64,000 bases of DNA, from assembly GCF_900009265.2 (NCBI RefSeq), contig NZ_LR735015.1, positions 43,758-107,757 on the forward strand, read 5' to 3'. Source of the stretch: Planktothrix paucivesiculata PCC 9631 (GTDB lineage: Bacteria > Cyanobacteriota > Cyanobacteriia > Cyanobacteriales > Microcoleaceae). A model generated the notes under the pieces. The model was not told the DNA's origin, made no database searches, and saw only the letters and a list, made by a program, of their open reading frames with translations. Of the stretch, positions 54,952 to 62,776 are shown one piece after another (within the stretch, counting starts at the first letter, position 1; each line of letters begins with the position of its first letter). The translations under genes and the position numbers were made by a program.

Positions 54952-55119
54952 TTAAGGGTTTTTAATCCATTGACGCAGGAGATTATCTTTAACCATACTT
55001 TGGCGTAATAGTTCGAGTAGATAGTCTTGGGCTTGTTCTAAATTTAAGTTTTTGACTTGTTCCCGTAGAATTTGTAATTTGAATTGTTGTTCCAGGCTGA
55101 GGTTTGCAGGCGTTTCCAT
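54952..55119 (-). CDS. nblA: Phycobilisome degradation protein NblA
   Basis: NblA is a ~55-60-residue adaptor that binds phycobiliproteins and delivers them to a Clp protease during nutrient starvation. The protein METPANLSLEQQFKLQI..., with EQAQDYLLELLRQSM in the middle, fits the family. ATG 55119 is preceded by a strong GGAGGAG site; the longer frame from 55146 is unlikely. It faces pstB and is divergent from the bilin lyase at 55343. No Pho box or GTA-N8-TAC NtcA site was found upstream. Confidence 0.92.
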   Translation of the reverse strand: METPANLSLEQQFKLQILREQVKNLNLEQAQDYLLELLRQSMVKDNLLRQWIKNP

Positions 55120-55342
55120 GTTCACTCCTCCTACTAAGTTGTACAAATCACAAGGGATTTGGACTGACTAAGTTTATCTATATCACACTGAATGTAAAGT
55201 ATCGTAACAAGTCCTTGACAATCTGTCCACAATGCACATTTTTAAACTAATCTCTGTTACAGAAATTAAAAATGGACTCAGAATCGACTTATCATAGAGG
55301 TCAAACCCATAAATCATAGTCAGTCAAGGAATTTTAAGCGTG

Positions 55343-55930
55343 ATGGATGCAATAGAATTTTTTCGGAAAAGTGCTGGAACTTGGCGATCGCAACGGACAA
55401 CCCACCATTTAGCCTTCAGACAAGCTGAAAAAGGCTTTTCAGATATTCAAGTCACCAGCTTAGATGCAGACGACCCCAGAGTGATCGAAATTTGTCAGAT
55501 GCACAATGTTGACCCCACTTTATCCGCCGGGGGGGCCTACGTCACCTGGGCCGGGGAAATGGCCTGGGATAAGGACGATGAAAACCATAAGGGAGAAACG
55601 GTGTTTGCCATTGTTCCCGACCCGGAAAATCCCCGTAAAGGTCAAATGTTGCGAGAACGGGGTTATGCGGAAATTATGCCCGTGGCGGGTCAATTTGAGA
55701 TGGATGAGGACGATGCTTTAATTTTAATTACCGAATATGAAACCATGAGTGCGATTGAGCGTTTCTGGTTTATGGGTTCGGATATTCGGATGCGAACCAG
55801 TGCGGTTAAGCGGTTTGGTGGGTTCAATACCTCCACCTTTTGTACGGAAATTCGGGTTAACCACGATGGGGAAACGGTGTTGGAATCTCCCTCAGAGGAA
55901 AGTCAATTTTATTCGGCTTTCGGTTGGTAA
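55343..55930 (+). CDS. cpcS: CpcS/CpeS-family phycobiliprotein lyase
   Basis: This enzyme attaches phycobilin chromophores to cysteines of phycobiliproteins. The 195-residue protein starts AIEFFRKSAGTWRSQRTTHH, the family hallmark, and has a lipocalin-like beta barrel (EMAWDKDDENHKGETVFAIV, FWFMGSDIRMRTSAVKRFGG). The frame opens at GTG 55340 directly before ATG 55343. The subtype (CpcS, CpeS, CpcU) cannot be decided. It is divergent from nblA, so genes for assembling and dismantling the antenna share an upstream region with a TTGACA-like element near 55217. Confidence 0.85.
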   Translation: MDAIEFFRKSAGTWRSQRTTHHLAFRQAEKGFSDIQVTSLDADDPRVIEICQMHNVDPTLSAGGAYVTWAGEMAWDKDDENHKGETVFAIVPDPENPRKGQMLRERGYAEIMPVAGQFEMDEDDALILITEYETMSAIERFWFMGSDIRMRTSAVKRFGGFNTSTFCTEIRVNHDGETVLESPSEESQFYSAFGW

Positions 55931-55964
55931 TTTCTGTGTTGGGTGGGTGCGATCTGTTACCCAC

Positions 55965-57209
55965 CTAATTCTTACCAAATCCAACAGGTTTTTGCTGCCG
56001 TTTTTGTTTCGCCAACAGTTGCATCACTTCATCAGCATAACGACCTTGACGTAATAATTCTGCCATCATCGTCATCGGTTGATTAATATGGGTAAAAAAG
56101 GCTTTATATCCCGCACACAAATAATTTAAACCAGCTTCTCCATCTGGGGTTTCCATAAACCGGTTTTTAGGACAACCTCCATGACAGGCAAAACGTACAT
56201 CACAGGTGCGACAATAGTTCGGCAAAGAATCAAATTTAGCCTGACCAAACTGGCGTTGTTGTTCAGAAGCAATTAACTCTATCATCGGTGTTTCCTGAAT
56301 ATTACCCAATTTATAGTCAGGTTCCACAAAGTGATCACAGGAATAAAGATCCCCATTATGCTCCAACGCTAACGCCGTTCCACAGGTTTTAGAAAAGATA
56401 CAAATCCCCGGTTGAGTACCCACCCAATTTGCCAGCGCCGCGTCAAAATGTTGAATAAAGATTTTACCCACATCTCGCCGTATCCACTGATCAAAAATAC
56501 CGATTAAAAACTGTCCAAATTGTTCTGGTTTAACGGAGCGTTCTGTTACTTGATTTCCCGATTGAATCAACGTGGAACCGTCCGCATTGACCCGTTCAAT
56601 AATCGGAATAAACTGAATAAATTCCGCCCCTAAATCATCTCGAAAAAAGCGATAAACCTCTACAGGATGATCGCCATTAACGGCATTAACAGTACAGAGA
56701 ATATTAAAATCAACTTGATGTTTTTTGAGGATTTTCCAACCCTGCATCACCTGTTCAAAACTACCCCGTCCCCGCTTATCAACCCGATAGACATCATGCA
56801 ACGGTTGGGGGCCATCAACGCTGAGTCCAATTAAGAAATTATGCTGTTTAAAAAATCGTCCCCAGTGATCATCGAGTTTTGTACCATTGGTTTGCAAGGT
56901 ATGAATAATCTGCTGTCCGGGTTTCTTGTATTTTTCTACTAATTCTAGCGATCGCTCAAAGAACTCTAACCCCATCAATGTCGGTTCACCCCCCTGCCAA
57001 GCAACCGTCACCTCCGGGGTTTGATGTGATTCTAATAATTGCTGAATATAACTCTCCAACACCCCATCGGTCATGTGGAATTTGCTACCCGGATACAGTT
57101 GCTCTTTTGCCAGGAAAAAGCAATACTGACAATCCAAATTACAAATCGCTCCCGTGGGTTTTGCCAGGAGATGAAAAGCAGGAGGCGCGTTTTTAGGGAG
57201 TGTCAGCAT
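55965..57209 (-). CDS. Radical-SAM sulfatase-maturating enzyme (anSME)
   Basis: This enzyme converts the active-site Cys of sulfatases to formylglycine. The radical-SAM cluster motif is CNLDCQYC at residues 18-25. The C-terminal SPASM domain carries additional cysteines (CIFSKTCGTA, SCDHFVEPDY, CRTCDVRFACHGGCPKNRF) for auxiliary Fe-S clusters. Length (414) is normal. It lies 167 bp downstream of a Cys-type sulfatase on the same strand, its obvious substrate. One HIP1 octamer lies inside the gene. Confidence 0.93.
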   Translation of the reverse strand: MLTLPKNAPPAFHLLAKPTGAICNLDCQYCFFLAKEQLYPGSKFHMTDGVLESYIQQLLESHQTPEVTVAWQGGEPTLMGLEFFERSLELVEKYKKPGQQIIHTLQTNGTKLDDHWGRFFKQHNFLIGLSVDGPQPLHDVYRVDKRGRGSFEQVMQGWKILKKHQVDFNILCTVNAVNGDHPVEVYRFFRDDLGAEFIQFIPIIERVNADGSTLIQSGNQVTERSVKPEQFGQFLIGIFDQWIRRDVGKIFIQHFDAALANWVGTQPGICIFSKTCGTALALEHNGDLYSCDHFVEPDYKLGNIQETPMIELIASEQQRQFGQAKFDSLPNYCRTCDVRFACHGGCPKNRFMETPDGEAGLNYLCAGYKAFFTHINQPMTMMAELLRQGRYADEVMQLLAKQKRQQKPVGFGKN

Positions 57210-57250
57210 AGTAATGTTTGCTACAGATCATTAATCAGAATCGGGTGGGT

Positions 57251-57370
57251 AATTCGTAATTCCCAATTCGTAATTCCCAATTCGTAATTCCCAATTCGTA
57301 ATTCGTAATTCGTAATTCGTAATTCCTAATTCGTAATTCCTAATTCGTAATTCCTAATTCCTAATTCGTA
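57251..57370. repeat. Long degenerate heptamer array
   Basis: The gap between the sulfatase and its maturase is filled by CGTAATT units mixed with CCCAATT and CCTAATT variants. It is the longest array in the window and the only one between two co-directional genes that probably function together. Confidence 0.8.
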
Positions 57371-57376
57371 AAAGGG

Positions 57377-59746
57377 CTACTGCCGTGCCATTGCCACTCT
57401 CAGACGTTCTTCAGGAGAGATTAAGTGGTCGTGGTCATCCTTGCCTACATCCAGTTGCACCCAGTGAATTTTACCCGTGAACTTACTGCTATGGGTGGTG
57501 TAATCAGGACTGACAGGAGTACCCGATTCGTAACCGATGTCGGTGGTTTCATCTGCCGAGAAAATCATCGCCTGGGTTGCCTCAACTCGTCCGCTACCCG
57601 CAAGCTGACCATCATAGTAGAGGGTGACGTTGCCGCCTTTACCTAAACCACCGCCATCGTAGGCAAACTCCATCCGTACTTGGTGTTTCCCTTCTGGAAT
57701 CGGGGCTGTAGCTTCGGTGGGAAATTCATGGATGCCGAGTACATTGTAGGTAAACTTGAGTTTGCCCTCCTTGGCGTAGACGCTCCAGCCCCCGAACTTG
57801 CCTCCCTGAGCGATGATCACGCCATTGGCGGGTTTGTCTTTGACCTCGATCTCGGCGGTGATGGAGAATGACTTATTTTTAATATTGATCACGCTGTTTT
57901 CTGACAAACGACCCATGCCAGCAAAAAAGATTTGCGAGTCACCTTTCACCAGGGAGGGACGCCCCGCCGTCGTTGGATCAATCCGTTCAGTCTGCCGATC
58001 ATCGAGTGGCAAAACGTTGTACTTGACAGCCTCGATCAAAAACTGACGCTGCAATTCAAACAATTTCTGTGGCATTTCTTGAGAGAGATCATGGGCTTGT
58101 GTCCAGTCTTTACTGCCGTCGTACAATTCCCAGATGTCTTCGTCAAAAGGTACCATCTTTTGCCCCACCATAACCCAGGGGGTACGGTGTTTTGTAATCG
58201 CACTCCAGCCTTTGTAGTAGATGCCTCGGTTGCCAAACATCTCAAAATACTGCACATCATGGCGTTCAGGAGCCTGAGCATCGTTGAAACTGTAGGCCAT
58301 ACTCGTCCCCTCATAAGGGCTTTGCAGCACGCCGTTAACCATTGTGGGTTCAGGAATCCCTGCGATTTCCAGCACCGTTGGAGCCAAATCAATGACATGA
58401 GTGAACTGGTTACGGATGCCACCCTTCTCCTCAATGGCTTTGGGATAGTGGATAATCGTCCCGTTGCGAGTGCCACCCCAGTGAGAGGCGACCTGTTTCG
58501 TCCACTGATAGGGGGTATCCATTGCCCAAGCCCAACCCACGCCAAAATGGTTGTACGAGTCAGGGGAGCCGAAGTCATCGAGTTTCGACAGCATGAATTC
58601 AGGGGTTTCCAAGGCAGCCATGCCGTTGAAGTTCGCCATTTCGTTGAAGGCGCCGTGAATTGTTCCCTCAGCAGAAGCACCATTATCGCCAACAATCACA
58701 TAGACGAGGGTATCATCCAGAATCTCCAAATCCTCTAAACTCTGGATAAGTCGCCCAACGTGATAGTCGGTATGTTCCAAAAACGCGGCATACACCTCCA
58801 TTTGGCGTTCCAGCACGGGTTTGAGTTGGGAGTCTATGTCATCCCAGGCGGGAATCTCTGCATGACGGGGTGTTAGCTCGGCATCGGGGGAAATTACCCC
58901 CAGTTCCTTCTGTTTGGCAAAGGTAATTTCTCGTTGCTGATCCCAGCCGTGGGCAAATTTGCCTTTGTACTTCTCGATCCATTCCTTGGGGACATGGTGG
59001 GGAGCATGGGTCGCACCGGGGGCAAAGTACATAAAGAAGGGTTTATCGGGCATCAGGGCTTTCTGCTGACTCACCCAGGTGATCGCTTTATCTGCCAGGT
59101 CTTCGGTCAGGTGGTAACCTTCTTCCGGGGTGGCCGGAGGTTCAATGGGAGTTGTGCCTTCGTACAACGCTGGATCCCACTGATTGTTTTCGCCCCCAAT
59201 GAAGCCGTAGAAATACTCAAACCCACCTCCACCCGTAGGCCAAGCGTCAAAGGGCCCCATCGGCGAGGTTTGCCAAACCGGAACTTCATGACACTTGCCA
59301 AACATTGAGGTTGAGTAACCATTCAATTTCAGGGTCAAGGCTAGGGGTGCTTTGGTGTTGGGACGCACGGAGCATTGACCCGGGGCAGCCGTAGCGGTTT
59401 CGGTAATATTGCCCATACCGACGGAGTGATGGTTGCGTCCGGTGAGTAATGCTTGACGGGTGGGAGCGCAAAGGGCGGTGGTGTGAAAGCGGTTGTATTT
59501 AAGGCCCTGGGATGCTAGTTTCTCGAAGGCGGGGGTATTACAGGGGCCACCGAAGGCACTAGAAGCACCAAAACCGACGTCATCGAGCAGCACAATTAGT
59601 ACGTTGGGTGCGCCTGCTGGTGGACGTAAATCCCGGATGGGGGGATAGTGGGTATCGGGATTTTTGGCGTCGTAGGTGGTGAGTCCGAAGTGAGTTTGAT
59701 CGGGAATGGGTAAAATTTGGCGTTGAATTGAATCACTGGATGTCAT
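57377..59746 (-). CDS. Cys-type sulfatase with C-terminal jelly-roll-like domain
   Basis: This hydrolyses sulfate esters. The alkaline-phosphatase-like catalytic domain (residues ~45-560) starts with VLIVLLDDVGFG (metal Asp-55/56) and contains the formylglycine motif ALCAPTRQALLTGR, with the Cys to be modified at residue 93. Further ligands lie in GDNGASAEG. The last ~170 residues are beta-rich (VTLYYDGQLAGSG) and may be a sugar-binding lectin-like domain. No signal peptide is visible. At 789 residues it matches the large arylsulfatase group. By eye the gene is more GC-rich than its surroundings and I find no HIP1 octamer in it, suggesting transfer. Confidence 0.92.
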   Translation of the reverse strand: MTSSDSIQRQILPIPDQTHFGLTTYDAKNPDTHYPPIRDLRPPAGAPNVLIVLLDDVGFGASSAFGGPCNTPAFEKLASQGLKYNRFHTTALCAPTRQALLTGRNHHSVGMGNITETATAAPGQCSVRPNTKAPLALTLKLNGYSTSMFGKCHEVPVWQTSPMGPFDAWPTGGGGFEYFYGFIGGENNQWDPALYEGTTPIEPPATPEEGYHLTEDLADKAITWVSQQKALMPDKPFFMYFAPGATHAPHHVPKEWIEKYKGKFAHGWDQQREITFAKQKELGVISPDAELTPRHAEIPAWDDIDSQLKPVLERQMEVYAAFLEHTDYHVGRLIQSLEDLEILDDTLVYVIVGDNGASAEGTIHGAFNEMANFNGMAALETPEFMLSKLDDFGSPDSYNHFGVGWAWAMDTPYQWTKQVASHWGGTRNGTIIHYPKAIEEKGGIRNQFTHVIDLAPTVLEIAGIPEPTMVNGVLQSPYEGTSMAYSFNDAQAPERHDVQYFEMFGNRGIYYKGWSAITKHRTPWVMVGQKMVPFDEDIWELYDGSKDWTQAHDLSQEMPQKLFELQRQFLIEAVKYNVLPLDDRQTERIDPTTAGRPSLVKGDSQIFFAGMGRLSENSVINIKNKSFSITAEIEVKDKPANGVIIAQGGKFGGWSVYAKEGKLKFTYNVLGIHEFPTEATAPIPEGKHQVRMEFAYDGGGLGKGGNVTLYYDGQLAGSGRVEATQAMIFSADETTDIGYESGTPVSPDYTTHSSKFTGKIHWVQLDVGKDDHDHLISPEERLRVAMARQ

Positions 59747-59939
59747 AATGAGTTGATTTTCCTAAATTTTTTTAAATATATCTAACGAGTCTGTTAGCCT
59801 CAAACCTAACTTAGACAACAACAGTCAGAAATTGAGATATTTTTACATTTCTTTATAAATAGAAATTGATATCTGACTAATGATTAAGCTAAATCTTATC
59901 TTTAAAATGCCTCTTTTATGCTAATTCTTCATTACAGGA

Positions 59940-59948
59940 TGATATAAT
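59940..59948 (+). promoter_or_regulatory. Extended -10 promoter element
   Basis: TGATATAAT fits the extended -10 consensus (TGnTATAAT), 33 bp before the ATG of the DUF202 gene. No good -35 element lies 17 bases upstream, as is often true for extended -10 promoters. The rest of 59747-59980 is AT-rich without other features. Confidence 0.55.
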
Positions 59949-59980
59949 CGTTTACCCCCCCAAAAAAAATCTCAGCCGTT

Positions 59981-60418
59981 ATGAATCAATCACCTAACAA
60001 CTCAGAAACACATAAACAGCTTTCTACCAATGAATTAGCCGAAGATCGTACCGAACTAGCTAAATATCGCAGTCGCGCCGCCGCCGATCGCACGTTAATG
60101 GCGTGGATACGCACTTCTTTGTCGTTAATTGGTTTTGGCTTTGGTATTCCTACTATCGTCAGAACTATTGAACAAACTCACCTGAGTCCTAAGCTTGACC
60201 CTGTTCGATTTTCTGTTATTGTGGGACTGTCTTTTATTGGTACAGGAATGCTAGGAATGGCTTTAGGGCTGAGGGAACATCGTCGGTTACTCCAACAAAT
60301 AGAAAGTGAGCGTTATACCTATGAAAGTTCTTACAGTACCGAAATTATTGGGGTGGCTTTACTTGTCATTGGATTAGTAAGTTTTATTGGGGTAATTGTT
60401 AAATCCCTCAATTTTTAG
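59981..60418 (+). CDS. DUF202 membrane protein
   Basis: This 145-residue protein has three membrane helices. The DUF202 signature is RSRAAADRTLMAWIRTSLSL, followed by a glycine-rich helix (VIVGLSFIGTGMLGMALGLR) and a C-terminal helix. Members (YidH type) have unknown function; eukaryotic relatives include the C-terminal part of VTC proteins. The next gene follows after 39 bp, so the two may be cotranscribed. Confidence 0.85.
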   Translation: MNQSPNNSETHKQLSTNELAEDRTELAKYRSRAAADRTLMAWIRTSLSLIGFGFGIPTIVRTIEQTHLSPKLDPVRFSVIVGLSFIGTGMLGMALGLREHRRLLQQIESERYTYESSYSTEIIGVALLVIGLVSFIGVIVKSLNF

Positions 60419-60457
60419 TAGATTTTAAAAAACCTTTAAACTCGGACAAACTACCAG

Positions 60458-61957
60458 ATGAAATCAGCTTTAACTTCCTGTTTCAGTTTATTAACTTTTC
60501 TAGTTGTTACTCCCACTTGGGCGAGTTCCGTTAATCTGGATTCTGATCAAAAGCTATCCTCGGTTTTTTCAGAAGATCAGCATCAGTTTTTGATTGATTC
60601 CGATTTGCATTTTTCCGTTGATCAATCGTCGGTTGAGTTAAACCCCGTTCCTGTTGAAAAAATTGCGATCGCTGCTTTTTCACCTTCACAACAATTCACT
60701 GCACAGAATGCGGAAGATTTTAAACTCTCTCACATGAATTCAAACTTTTTAAATTCTAGCATTAATGCAGCAGATTTGCAACTAGATCAACTGAGAGAAA
60801 ATCATGAGATTTTATCAAAAAATCCTATTCCAAATGTGTCTAATTTAGAAGAAAATACACTCAGTCAAAATCCCATCAATCTTGAGCAAATTGTTAATGA
60901 AGCCTTGGCTGAAGACTCCCAGAGTTCAACTCCTAAAGGTGAACAACCTCAGTCCAGTAACGGATGGAGATTTGAAGTTGAACCAATGCTATTTGTTCCT
61001 TTTAATATTGATGGTTATGCCATTGTTGGAGAAGGAGCGAGCGTTAATCGAGTTGTTTTAGTAGACTTAATTACGGCTGAAATTACCAATCGCATCTTAA
61101 ATAAATTACCCCAAGATTTAATTGAACAAGCTGTTGATCGTGTTTTGGAAAGGTTGCCTTTTGATCGGAGTAATACTCGATTAGAAGATCGCATTGCTCA
61201 GGAGGTGCGAGAACGTTTACAACAACGGGGACAAGACCTAACAGAACGCTTAGAAACTCAAATTCGGGAAGGAGTACAAACAATTGTAGATCGAGTTCCT
61301 CCGGGTCAAGTTCCCGTTGAAGTTGATTTTAATTTTGGCTTAGGAAAAATTCTGGAGTTCGATAAAATTTTAGAGTTAGGAACTCGTTTAGAAGCCTGGA
61401 ATGGGGATATCGGATTAATCTTTCAGGGAGTCTATACGGAATTGGGTTTAACGGAGAAGGGTTCAGAAATTGATATTGATTTTAATACCGAATTATTAAT
61501 AGCAGAAGTATCACTTGCATGGCATTTAGGAACCCTTCCCTTAAGGGCTGTTAAAGATCCTTCAAAACCCAGTCCTGTCTATCCTTCTCTTGATTTTGAA
61601 GTGTATGGTGGAACTCGTTTTGGCTATCTCAATACTGATTTTAGTTTTGATCCTGGCCCAGATATTAACTATCGACCGGATTGGTTTGATCCGTCCTTCG
61701 GGGCACAAATTAAACTCAATTTAGCTGATAATTTAGCGATTACAACACGGGGGGGAACTGCAATTACAGGAGGAAGTGAAGCACTTGCAAATTGGGATCT
61801 ACTCATCGGTTTAGATTGGCAAGTTTCTCGTGATTTAACCTTATCAGCCGGCTATCGTTTATATCAATTAAAAGTTGAAAAAGAAGGAGACTTTGGAACC
61901 TCAACGGTTAAAATGACTTCACAAGGAATGCGTTTAGGATTAGGTTGGTCTTTTTAG
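60458..61957 (+). CDS. Exported protein with C-terminal barrel-like region
   Basis: A 499-residue protein with a signal peptide (MKSALTSCFSLLTFLVVTPT, cut after WASS). The middle has charged helical repeats (RIAQEVRERLQQRGQDLTER). The last ~220 residues alternate hydrophobic and polar residues (DFEVYGGTRFGYLNTDF, NWDLLIGLDWQVSRDLTLSA) and end in Phe (RLGLGWSF), as outer-membrane beta-barrel proteins do. I do not recognise a named family. An outer-membrane location is likely; function is unknown. Confidence 0.7.
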   Translation: MKSALTSCFSLLTFLVVTPTWASSVNLDSDQKLSSVFSEDQHQFLIDSDLHFSVDQSSVELNPVPVEKIAIAAFSPSQQFTAQNAEDFKLSHMNSNFLNSSINAADLQLDQLRENHEILSKNPIPNVSNLEENTLSQNPINLEQIVNEALAEDSQSSTPKGEQPQSSNGWRFEVEPMLFVPFNIDGYAIVGEGASVNRVVLVDLITAEITNRILNKLPQDLIEQAVDRVLERLPFDRSNTRLEDRIAQEVRERLQQRGQDLTERLETQIREGVQTIVDRVPPGQVPVEVDFNFGLGKILEFDKILELGTRLEAWNGDIGLIFQGVYTELGLTEKGSEIDIDFNTELLIAEVSLAWHLGTLPLRAVKDPSKPSPVYPSLDFEVYGGTRFGYLNTDFSFDPGPDINYRPDWFDPSFGAQIKLNLADNLAITTRGGTAITGGSEALANWDLLIGLDWQVSRDLTLSAGYRLYQLKVEKEGDFGTSTVKMTSQGMRLGLGWSF

Positions 61958-61994
61958 TTTCACGACAAATTTACGAACTTTTAACCACAGTATA

Positions 61995-62117
61995 TATAGC
62001 AATCCTATTTGAGTTGTATCCAAAATCTGGGTTCAAAAGGGAACAGAGAACAGAGATAATACTTCTGGCTGTTTCATATCAGTTATAAATTATTACAACC
62101 TATTTGGGATTGCTATA
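61995..62117. repeat. MITE-like element with TATAGCAATCC ends
   Basis: TATAGCAATCC (61995-62005) and GGATTGCTATA (62107-62117) are perfect 11-bp inverted repeats enclosing ~100 bp. The inner CCTATTTG pieces are direct repeats (62004 and 62099). It lies between the exported-protein and cupin genes. Confidence 0.6.
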
Positions 62118-62168
62118 GCTGTCGTAAATTTGATGTAAAATCTTTCTATTCTCTGTTCGGTTTAATTG

Positions 62169-62687
62169 ATGATGACTGTAGAAGAATTAATTGAAAAATA
62201 TCAGCTTATTCCTCACCCAGAAGGAGGATATTTTCGAGAAACCTATCGTTCAGAGGGGGTAATTCCTCACAGTGCTTTACCTAGTAATTTTAAGGGCGAT
62301 CGCAACTATTGTACAGGAATTTATTTTCTATTACCCCAGGGAACAAAATCACATTTACATCGAATTCAATCCGATGAAATGTGGCATTTTTATTTAGGCG
62401 GTTCCATGACTCTGCTCTTAATGCACGAAGACTATGGGGTACAAAATATTATTCTTGGGTCTAATATTTTAGCGGGAGAAAAAGTCCAGTTTGTGGTTCC
62501 GGCGGGATGGTGGTTTGGGGGTTATCCTAATTCTGAAAGTTCCTATAGTTTTGTCGGTTGTACTGTTGCACCCGGGTTTGATTTTGCCGACTTTGAATTA
62601 GCAAATCGCGACGAATTACTCCAAAAGTTTCCAGGATCTACGGATATTATTTTAACATTAACACCTGAACCGGAATCAGTATTTTAG
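62169..62687 (+). CDS. Cupin-fold protein (DUF985 / Cupin_5)
   Basis: This 172-residue single-domain cupin starts IEKYQLIPHPEGGYFRETYR, the family hallmark. A metal-type cupin motif follows (SHLHRIQSDEMWHFYLGG, then VPAGWWFGG). The His/Glu ligands look intact. Relatives are of unknown catalytic function. The frame opens with TTG at 62166 directly before two ATG codons; ATG 62169 is used here. It is convergent with argS. Confidence 0.87.
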   Translation: MMTVEELIEKYQLIPHPEGGYFRETYRSEGVIPHSALPSNFKGDRNYCTGIYFLLPQGTKSHLHRIQSDEMWHFYLGGSMTLLLMHEDYGVQNIILGSNILAGEKVQFVVPAGWWFGGYPNSESSYSFVGCTVAPGFDFADFELANRDELLQKFPGSTDIILTLTPEPESVF

Positions 62688-62738
62688 CAGGGAACAGGGA
62701 ACAGGAGAAGCAGGGAATGTAAACTAATTCTATTACCC

Positions 62739-62769
62739 ATTCGTAATTCGTAATTCGTAATTCGTAATT
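62739..62769. repeat. Heptamer array (CGTAATT orientation)
   Basis: Four copies lie between the convergent cupin and argS genes, preceded by a short GGGAACA repeat block (62694-62716). Confidence 0.8.
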
Positions 62770-62776
62770 TACTATA

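Noticed and set aside
55120-55339. NtcA or Pho box in the nblA/lyase intergenic region
   Set aside because: No GTA-N8-TAC and no 11-bp-spaced TTAACC repeats were found; GTAACAAG near 55203 lacks the second half-site.
57932-58738. 268-codon plus-strand frame inside the sulfatase gene
   Set aside because: It is a shadow of a strongly supported sulfatase; GC-rich genes often leave open antisense frames. No motif was seen.
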